Assembly (NCBI RefSeq): GCF_014636935.1
Contig: NZ_BMES01000001.1
Coordinates: forward strand, 2,113,782 to 2,177,781
Direction: 5' to 3'
Origin: Alsobacter metallidurans
GTDB lineage: Bacteria > Pseudomonadota > Alphaproteobacteria > Rhizobiales > Beijerinckiaceae
Length of the DNA stretch: 64,000 nt
A program made the translations under genes and the position numbers. Below are positions 57,636-64,000 of this stretch, piece after piece (within the stretch, counting starts at the first letter, position 1; the number at the start of each line of letters is the position of its first letter). A model generated the notes under the pieces. It had not been told where the DNA came from, made no database searches, and saw only the letters and a program-made list of their open reading frames with translations.

Positions 57636-59465
57636 CTGGTAGCCCGCATTCAGGACTATGCGCTGATCGGCGATTGTGAGACGGCCGCGCTGGTTTCGCG
57701 CGCCGGCTCGATTGATTGGCTGTGCCTGCCGCGCTTCGATTCGGACGCCTGCTTCGCGGCAATCCTCGGCTCATCCCGGAATGGGCGCTGGCGAATCTCC
57801 TGCGCAGACCCAAAGGCGAAGCGAAGCCGGCGATACTGGGATGGTGCGCTCATTCTCGAAACCCGCATCGAGACCGCCGGGGGCGTCGCCCGCGTGATCG
57901 ATTTCATGCCGCCGCGCGACGGCCGGGCCGACGTGGTGCGCATCGTGATCGGCGACTCGGGCGAGGTCGCCTTTCGCACCGAGATCGTCGTGCGGTTCGA
58001 CTACGGTCTCACGGTGCCGTGGGTGAACCGGATGGAGGACGGGACCATCCAGGCGATCGCAGGCCCGCACCGGGTCACGCTCCAGTCGGACGTCCCGCTG
58101 CACGGCGAGGACATGCGGACGGTTGGCGATTTTGCCGTCAAGGAAGGCGAGACCGTCTCGTTCGTCCTTACCCAACAGGCGTCCACGGCGACGCCCTTGA
58201 AGCCGCTCGACCCGCAAGCGGCGCTGAAGCGGACCGAGGCCTTCTGGCGCAGTTTTTCCAAGCGCGCTCCCGAGGTTGGACGCTGGACGGAGCCGGTTCG
58301 CCGCTCCCTGATCGTCCTCAAGGCGCTCACCTACGAGCCCACGGGCGGCATCGTGGCCGCCCCGACGACGTCGCTGCCGGAGAAGATTGGCGGCGTCCGC
58401 AACTGGGACTACCGCTACTGCTGGGTGCGCGACGCCTGCTTCACGCTGCAGGCCTTCATGGACGCCGGCTATTACGACGAGGCGTCCGCCTGGCGCGATT
58501 GGCTGATGCGCTCGATCGCGGGCTCGCCCGCCCAGATGCAGATCATGTACGGGATCGCGGGCGAGCGTCGCCTTCCCGAGTGGGAAGCCAGCTGGTTGCC
58601 CGGCCACCGTGGTTCCGCTCCGGTGCGCATCGGCAACGCCGCCGTGGACCAACGGCAGTTGGACGTCTTCGGCGAACTCGCCGACGCCCTGTCGGTCGCG
58701 CAGAAGGGCGGTCTACCGCCCCATCCGCGCGCGATGGAGCTGCGGCCCGTGATCATGAAATTCCTGGAGACCGCATGGCGCGAGCCGGACGAGGGCATCT
58801 GGGAGGTGAGGGGCGGGCGCCGCCATTTCACCCATTCCAAGGTCATGGCCTGGGTCGCTTTTGACCGCGCCGCATCCAGCGCCGAGCGGAACGGCGAAAA
58901 GCAGCTGGCCAAGAAGTGGCGCGCGATTGCGGACGAGATCCACACGGAAGTGTGCGCCAAGGCTTTCGACGAAGAGTTGAACGCCTTCGTGCAGTCCTAC
59001 GGATCCAAGGCGCTGGACGCGAGCGTCCTGCTGATCCCGCACGTGGGCTTCCTTCCGCCCGACGATCCGCGTGTCGTCGGCACGGTGGCGGCGATCGAGC
59101 GCAAGCTTATGCGGGGAGGGCTCGTGATGCGCTACGATCTCGACGCGACCACGGATGGGTTGCCATCGGATGAAGGCGCGTTTCTCGCCTGCAGCTTCTG
59201 GCTGGCCGACTGCCTTTTGATGCAGGGGCGCAGAGCTGACGCCGAAGAGCTGTTCGAGCGCCTCGTCGGGCTGTGCAATGACGTCGGGCTTCTCGCCGAG
59301 GAATACGATGTCGACGCCGGCGAAATGGTTGGCAATTTTCCGCAGGCTTTCAGCCATGTAGGCTTGATCAACACGGCATTGAACCTGTCGCGAACTAAAG
59401 GTCCTGCCATGGAGCGAGCGGCTGACGGACATGGCGTAGGCTCAGCGCCGCCCCGCAAGATCTAA
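57636..59465 (+). CDS. Glycoside hydrolase family 15 (glucoamylase/trehalase-like)
   Basis: A 609-residue enzyme. The start IQDYALIGDCETAALV, then GSIDWLCLPRFDS, is the standard N-terminus of bacterial GH15 proteins. WDYRYCWVRDACFTL is the core (alpha/alpha)6 motif. The catalytic acids are probably the Glu in GIWEVRGGRRHFTHSK and the Glu in LLAEEYDVDAGE. There is no signal peptide, so it should act on internal alpha-glucosides such as trehalose. The reading frame has no ATG or GTG at the right place. A perfect GAGGAG lies seven bases before a CTG at 57636, which gives the family N-terminus, so I start there; a TTG at 57483 is the alternative. Confidence 0.85.
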   Translation: MVARIQDYALIGDCETAALVSRAGSIDWLCLPRFDSDACFAAILGSSRNGRWRISCADPKAKRSRRYWDGALILETRIETAGGVARVIDFMPPRDGRADVVRIVIGDSGEVAFRTEIVVRFDYGLTVPWVNRMEDGTIQAIAGPHRVTLQSDVPLHGEDMRTVGDFAVKEGETVSFVLTQQASTATPLKPLDPQAALKRTEAFWRSFSKRAPEVGRWTEPVRRSLIVLKALTYEPTGGIVAAPTTSLPEKIGGVRNWDYRYCWVRDACFTLQAFMDAGYYDEASAWRDWLMRSIAGSPAQMQIMYGIAGERRLPEWEASWLPGHRGSAPVRIGNAAVDQRQLDVFGELADALSVAQKGGLPPHPRAMELRPVIMKFLETAWREPDEGIWEVRGGRRHFTHSKVMAWVAFDRAASSAERNGEKQLAKKWRAIADEIHTEVCAKAFDEELNAFVQSYGSKALDASVLLIPHVGFLPPDDPRVVGTVAAIERKLMRGGLVMRYDLDATTDGLPSDEGAFLACSFWLADCLLMQGRRADAEELFERLVGLCNDVGLLAEEYDVDAGEMVGNFPQAFSHVGLINTALNLSRTKGPAMERAADGHGVGSAPPRKI

Positions 59466-59606
59466 CCGAACGGGAACTGTCGCGTGGCGGCGTGGTGGTT
59501 AACAATCCACCGCTAAGCGGTCAGTGCTCTTCCATCACGCCTCGTTTTCGTCTTCATTGAGCAACACTGTTGCCCCGCCGCATCAGGGCTTGGCCCTGAG
59601 TCGCCT

Positions 59607-61907
59607 ATGGGACGTGGAGAAGACGCAGGCACGATGGCAGGAACGTCCGTTGCACTCCCGAGCCTGCCTGACGCGCCCGGAACTCCACCACGCGAGGCGT
59701 CCCGCTCGTCGCGCGTGATCGGCACGGTGGTCGTCATCCTGGCGCTGCTCTCGGCGGTGGCGACCTTCGTGGTGTTGGCCGGCCTCGTGCCGCTGTCGCC
59801 GACGCACGATGTCGTGCTGCGCCTGTTCATGGTCAACGCGCTGCTCGTGATGGTGCTGCTGGGCTTTGTGGTGCGCGAAGCCTATCGGCTCATCAAGGCC
59901 AGGCGGGCCGGCGTGGCGGCGTCGGGGCTCCACGCCAAGATCGTCGCGCTCTTCGCCCTCGTGGCGGCCTTGCCGGCCATTCTCGTCGCGGTCGTGGGCT
60001 GGATCACGTTGGAACGTGGGCTGGACATCCAGTTCAGCCGCTACATCCGCAGCCTTCTCTCAACCTCCGTTGATGTCGCCAACGCCTATCGCGAGCTGCA
60101 ATGCCGCACGATCGGCCGCGAGATCAACCTGATGGCGGCCGATCTCGCCCGCGCTAAGCCTTTGCTGGATCAGAACCGGCCCGCCTACCGCGACTTCATG
60201 CAGTCGCGCTCAGTGTTCCTCGGATTTCCGGTCGCGATGCTGCTCAAGGACGACCTTTCGGTCGTGGAGCGGATCGAGATCAAGCCGATCGAAGGCCTGC
60301 CGCTGCCCAGCAAGGACGACATGGCGGCCGCGCAGGATTCCGAGGCGTGGTGTCTGATCCCCAACTCCGGCAACGTGTTCCGGGCGGTGCTGAAGGTGCC
60401 CGCCATGGATCAGACCTTCCTGTTCGTCGCCAGGGCTGTGGACCCGAAGGCGCTCGAATTCCCGCAGCAGGCCGAGCAGGCCGCCGCCTATTACGAGGCG
60501 CTGTCGCAGCGCAAGATCGACGTGCAGGTCGCCTTCGCGAGCATGTATGTGCTGATCTCGTTGATCCTGCTGTTCTCGGCGGTTTGGACCGGGCTCGCCT
60601 TCGCAAACAGCTTCGTCTCGCCGATCAGGCGGCTAATCCATGCCACCGACCAGGTCGCGTCCGGCAACTTCTATGTTCAGGTGCCCGCCCGAAAGAGCGA
60701 GGGCGATCTCGCGCATCTGGCCGAGACCTTCAACAAGATGACCTCCGAGCTGCGCCAGCAGCATGACCGGCTGACCCAGGCCCGCGATCTAATTGACCGA
60801 AGGCGGCGATTCACCGAGGCGGTGCTGTCTGGCGTCTCCGCGGGCGTGATCAGCATCGACGCCGTCGGCCGCATCACTGTGCTGAACCCCTCCGCGGAGC
60901 GGTTGCTGCATGGCTCGCGCGACAAGTGGCTGGGCAAGCCCGTGCAGGACATGATCCCGGCATTGGCGCCGATCGTCGACGAGGCGCTGAGCGAGCGCCT
61001 TCGCCTCGTGCAGGGCCAGGTCGTCGTTTCCGCCAACGGCCAGGACAGGACGCTGACCGTCCGGGTGTCGAGCGAGCAGTCGCCGGACGGCGATAAAGGC
61101 TGGATCATCACCCTGGACGACATCACCGACCTCGTGAGCGCACAGCGCACCGCAGCCTGGGCCGACGTCGCCCGGCGCATCGCGCATGAAATCAAAAACC
61201 CGCTCACGCCCATTCAGCTCTCGGCCGAACGCATCAAGCGCAAATACGGCAAGGTCATCACCGTCGACCGCGAGATCTTCGACCAGTGCACTGACACGAT
61301 CGTGCGCCAGGTCGACGACATCAAGCGCATGGTGGACGAGTTCTCGTCCTTCGCGAGGATGCCCAAGCCCCTCGCCGAGAACGAGGACTTGGGGGGCATC
61401 GTCCGCCAGGTGCTCTTCCTGATGCGAGTCGGCAGCCCCGACATCACGTTCGAAGAGGACATCCCCCCGACGCCGCTGGTCGCTCGCTTTGATCGCCGGC
61501 TGATCTCGCAAGCCGTCACCAACATCGTCAAGAACGCCACCGAGGCGATCGCGGCTTCGCCCGAAGAGGTGCGCGGTCCCGGCCTCGTAAAGGTGGTCGT
61601 CAAGGCCGAAGACGACAACGTGGTGATCACGGTCGCCGAAAACGGGAAGGGTTTCCCTCGCGAGCATCGCCAACGGCTGCTCGAGCCCTACATGACGACC
61701 CGTGACGGCGGAACGGGGCTCGGACTCGCGATCGTGGCCAAGATTCTTGAGGACCATGGCGGCGGGATCGAGCTCCTCGACAATCCTGATGTGCCGCAGG
61801 GCGGCCTCGTTCGCATGTGGTTCCCCCGCGAAGGTGTGTCGAAAGACACAGCGCAACTGGCCGAATCCCGGAGGGATCTCGCCGCAGCACGAGAAAAGGC
61901 GCGGTGA
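59607..61907 (+). CDS. ntrY: Nitrogen regulation sensor kinase NtrY
   Basis: A 766-residue membrane histidine kinase. Two helices near residues 35-60 and 70-90, a third near 115-135 and a fourth near 310-335 flank a periplasmic sensor part. HAMP (about 335-390), PAS (about 405-510) and kinase domains follow. The phospho-acceptor box is [20 protein letters not shown], and the ATP lid has GGTGLGLAIVAK. It signals to NtrX in nitrogen and redox control. The ATG at 59607 or that at 59634 may be the true start. The GH15 gene lies directly upstream instead of ntrC. Confidence 0.94.
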   Translation: MGRGEDAGTMAGTSVALPSLPDAPGTPPREASRSSRVIGTVVVILALLSAVATFVVLAGLVPLSPTHDVVLRLFMVNALLVMVLLGFVVREAYRLIKARRAGVAASGLHAKIVALFALVAALPAILVAVVGWITLERGLDIQFSRYIRSLLSTSVDVANAYRELQCRTIGREINLMAADLARAKPLLDQNRPAYRDFMQSRSVFLGFPVAMLLKDDLSVVERIEIKPIEGLPLPSKDDMAAAQDSEAWCLIPNSGNVFRAVLKVPAMDQTFLFVARAVDPKALEFPQQAEQAAAYYEALSQRKIDVQVAFASMYVLISLILLFSAVWTGLAFANSFVSPIRRLIHATDQVASGNFYVQVPARKSEGDLAHLAETFNKMTSELRQQHDRLTQARDLIDRRRRFTEAVLSGVSAGVISIDAVGRITVLNPSAERLLHGSRDKWLGKPVQDMIPALAPIVDEALSERLRLVQGQVVVSANGQDRTLTVRVSSEQSPDGDKGWIITLDDITDLVSAQRTAAWADVARRIAHEIKNPLTPIQLSAERIKRKYGKVITVDREIFDQCTDTIVRQVDDIKRMVDEFSSFARMPKPLAENEDLGGIVRQVLFLMRVGSPDITFEEDIPPTPLVARFDRRLISQAVTNIVKNATEAIAASPEEVRGPGLVKVVVKAEDDNVVITVAENGKGFPREHRQRLLEPYMTTRDGGTGLGLAIVAKILEDHGGGIELLDNPDVPQGGLVRMWFPREGVSKDTAQLAESRRDLAAAREKAR

Positions 61908-61947
61908 TGATCCCATCCACGACCGTTCATAAAAGGGAGACCGCGCG

Positions 61948-63315
61948 ATGAGCGCAGACATCCTGATCGTTGACGACGAGACCGACATCCGCGAACTCGT
62001 CGCCGGCATTCTCGACGACGAAGGCCACCGCACTCGGACGGCGGCCAACTCCGACGAGGCGCTCGCCGCCATCGAGGCCCGCCGCCCGCACCTCGTGTTT
62101 CTGGACATCTGGATCCAGGGCAGCCGGCTGGACGGATTGCAGCTCCTCGACATCATCAAGGAGCAGCATCCCGACCTGCCGATCGTGATGATCTCGGGTC
62201 ATGGCAACATCGAGACGGCTGTTTCGGCCATCAAGCGGGGCGCCTACGACTTCATCGAGAAGCCGTTCAAGGCCGATCGCCTCGTGCTGGTGGCCGAACG
62301 TTCGCTGGAAGCGTCGCGTCTCAAGCGCGAGGTCAAGGAGCTGCGGGTCAAGTCGCAGCAGGGCACCAAGATCATCGGCCATTCCCAGGCTTCCAACCAG
62401 CTTCGCCAGACCATCGAGCGGGTCGCCACCACCAACGCCCGCGTGATGATCTCGGGCGCGCCAGGCTCCGGAAAGGAGCTTGCGGCGCGCACCATCCACC
62501 AGTTGTCGTCCCGGTCCTCGGGGCCGTTCGTGGCCATCAACGCCGCCACGATCACGCCCGAGAACATGGAGACCGAGCTCTTCGGCGTCGAAGGCGCGGA
62601 CGGCAAAGGCCGTAAGGTCGGCGCGCTCGAGGAGGCGCATGGCGGGACGCTGTACCTCGACGAAGTCGCCGACATGCCGCGCGAGACGCAAGGCAAGATC
62701 CTGCGCGTACTCGTCGACCAGAACTTCCAGCGTGTCGGCGGGGCCATGCGGGTCCATGTCGACGTCCGCGTGATTTCGTCAACGGCGCGGGACCTCGCGG
62801 GCGAAATCATGGCCGGCCGCTTCCGCGAGGATCTGCTGCATCGGCTCAGCGTGGTGCCGATCCGGGTGCCCAGCCTGGCGGAGCGGCGCGACGACATACC
62901 CGAGCTGATCGCGTTCTTTATGGACCAGATCTCGGCGTCCACCGGCCTGCCCAAGCGCACCATCGCGGATGACGCTCTCGCGGTGCTGCAGTCGCATGAC
63001 TGGCCGGGCAACATTCGCCAACTTCGCAACAACATCGAGCGCCTCCTGATCCTGGCTGAAGGCGACCCGAGCTCCGAGGTCACTGCGGATCTGCTTCCCT
63101 CCGAAGTGGGTTCGCTCGTGCCATCCACGCCCAACGGGGCTGGCGGCGAGAAGCTGATGTCTTTGGCGCTACGCGAGGCGCGGGAGATCTTCGAGCGCGA
63201 GTACCTGGTCGCGCAGATCAATCGATTCGGCGGCAATATCTCCCGCACGGCCGAGTTCATCGGCATGGAGCGCTCGGCGCTGCATCGCAAGCTGAAGTCG
63301 CTCGGCATTGGCTAA
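61948..63315 (+). CDS. ntrX: Nitrogen assimilation response regulator NtrX
   Basis: A 455-residue NtrC-family response regulator. The receiver Asp is D53 in FLDIWIQGSRLDG. The AAA+ domain has Walker A GAPGSGKE and a preserved arginine-finger region, but the sigma-54 loop GAFTGA is replaced by GKGRKVGALEEA. A Fis-type C-terminal helix-turn-helix (ISRTAEFIGMERSALHRKL) binds DNA. NtrX proteins commonly lack GAFTGA and may act with sigma-70. It starts 40 bases after ntrY. Confidence 0.95.
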   Translation: MSADILIVDDETDIRELVAGILDDEGHRTRTAANSDEALAAIEARRPHLVFLDIWIQGSRLDGLQLLDIIKEQHPDLPIVMISGHGNIETAVSAIKRGAYDFIEKPFKADRLVLVAERSLEASRLKREVKELRVKSQQGTKIIGHSQASNQLRQTIERVATTNARVMISGAPGSGKELAARTIHQLSSRSSGPFVAINAATITPENMETELFGVEGADGKGRKVGALEEAHGGTLYLDEVADMPRETQGKILRVLVDQNFQRVGGAMRVHVDVRVISSTARDLAGEIMAGRFREDLLHRLSVVPIRVPSLAERRDDIPELIAFFMDQISASTGLPKRTIADDALAVLQSHDWPGNIRQLRNNIERLLILAEGDPSSEVTADLLPSEVGSLVPSTPNGAGGEKLMSLALREAREIFEREYLVAQINRFGGNISRTAEFIGMERSALHRKLKSLGIG

Positions 63316-63393
63316 GACGGTCGATTAAATCACCTGACGGTGAGCGCAAGAACCAAGAACGGCGCGACGCGCCCAAAACAAGGGACCCGACTG

Positions 63394-64000
63394 ATGAGCC
63401 GCATCGCCTACGTGAATGGCCGCTACGTGCCCCACCGCGACGCGGCTGTTCATGTCGAAGATCGCGGCTACCAGTTCGCCGACGGCGTCTACGAAGTATG
63501 CGAGGTCTTCGGCGGGCGGCTGGTGGACGAAACCCGTCATCTCGACCGGCTCGACCGCTCCCTGCGGGAGTTGCGCATCGCAGCTCCCATGGGCCGCAAG
63601 GCCCTGCTGACGATCATGCGCGAGACTGTCGCGCGCAACCGCGTCCGCCATGGCCTTGTCTACCTGCAGGTCTCGCGCGGCGTGGCCCGGCGCGACCACA
63701 AGTTCCCGGACCCCTCGACGCCGCCGGCGCTGGTGGTGACCGCGAAGTCGATCGATCCTGCCGCAGGCGAGCGGACGGCCGCGGCCGGCGTGGCCGTGAT
63801 CACGGTTCCGGAGACCCGTTGGGCCCGGCCCGACATCAAGTCCGTGTCGCTGCTCCCGAACGTTCTCGCCAAGCAGCAGGCGAAAGAGGCCGGGGCGGGC
63901 GAAGCCTGGTTCGTAGACCAGGACGGAACCGTGCTGGAAGGGGCGTCCACCAATGCCTGGATCGTCACCCACGACGGGCGCATCGTCACAAGACAGGCCG
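63394..64000 (+). CDS. dat: Class IV aminotransferase, D-amino-acid transaminase-like (partial)
   Basis: The first 202 codons are visible; the gene runs off the right edge. RIAYVNGRYVPHRDAAVHVEDRGYQFADGVYEV is the start of D-alanine transaminases (given by YVNGRYVPH and DRGYQFADGVYEV). The pyridoxal-phosphate Lys is expected in IKSVSLLPNVLAKQQA, and EAWFVDQDGTVLEGASTNAW follows. The family makes D-glutamate or D-amino acids; branched-chain aminotransferase is the main alternative. Its position after ntrX is common in Hyphomicrobiales. Confidence 0.85.
   Translation, partial: MSRIAYVNGRYVPHRDAAVHVEDRGYQFADGVYEVCEVFGGRLVDETRHLDRLDRSLRELRIAAPMGRKALLTIMRETVARNRVRHGLVYLQVSRGVARRDHKFPDPSTPPALVVTAKSIDPAAGERTAAAGVAVITVPETRWARPDIKSVSLLPNVLAKQQAKEAGAGEAWFVDQDGTVLEGASTNAWIVTHDGRIVTRQA

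Noticed and set aside
59466-59606. Possible small RNA or tRNA in the gap before ntrY, with a GGTGG/CCACC hairpin.
   Set aside because: The stem is only five bases long and no promoter, terminator or cloverleaf can be made out.

Overview
The window reads as one stretch of chromosome from a GC-rich alphaproteobacterium, most likely of the order Hyphomicrobiales (Rhizobiales). The grounds are the gene order kdsA-eno-ftsB-pdhABC-lpdA-lipA-ratA-cinA-ispDF-dusB-ntrBC, fused IspD/IspF, a pyruvate dehydrogenase E1 beta with its own lipoyl domain, an NtrYX pair, an FlbT homologue and typical alphaproteobacterial palindromic intergenic repeats. I see no insertion sequence, phage, CRISPR array, rRNA or intact tRNA gene.

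Region 1 (1-11052, all reverse strand) is an accessory catabolic operon of twelve genes, most joined by ATGA-type overlaps. In transcription order it holds two paralogous periplasmic binding proteins, a SIS-domain protein, a PfkB kinase, an ABC ATPase, two permeases, a second SIS protein, a second PfkB kinase, a BtpA/SgcQ-family protein and two polysaccharide-deacetylase-like hydrolases, the last cut by the window edge. Nearly every function occurs twice. A polyamine/opine-type importer with SIS and PfkB enzymes recalls fructosamine (Amadori compound) and opine catabolism. The substrate cannot be read from sequence, and this is the best candidate for an undescribed pathway.

Region 2 (11053-22300) is mixed: an isolated FlbT homologue, a secreted beta-helix protein, an ABC-F ATPase, pirin, two very small genes missed by length cut-offs (53 and 26 codons), and a reverse-strand cluster of a NadQ-like regulator, a tyrosine phosphatase, an HD hydrolase, 3-methyladenine glycosylase and the YgfZ protein. 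A forward dihydroorotase and a palindromic repeat follow.

Region 3 (22300-50950) is mostly housekeeping: argC, a fumarylacetoacetate hydrolase family enzyme, a FadL-type porin, guaB, a MAPEG protein, an RsmB-type methyltransferase, guaA, a NnrU protein, a YfgM-like protein, der, a small cytochrome c, kdsA, queF, eno, ftsB, the pyruvate dehydrogenase genes, lipA, ratA, cinA, ispDF, dusB and the nitrogen regulators ntrB-ntrC.

Region 4 (50954-59465) separates ntrC from ntrY, which usually sit side by side. It carries a reverse-strand cassette (NitT/TauT-type ABC transporter, FAD oxidoreductase, CoA-transferase, enoyl-CoA hydratase family enzyme, 7Fe ferredoxin) and a forward GH15 glucoamylase-like gene that appears to start at CTG. 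The cassette looks like uptake plus CoA-dependent breakdown of an unknown organic acid. The ntr cluster then resumes with ntrY, ntrX and a class IV aminotransferase cut by the window end.
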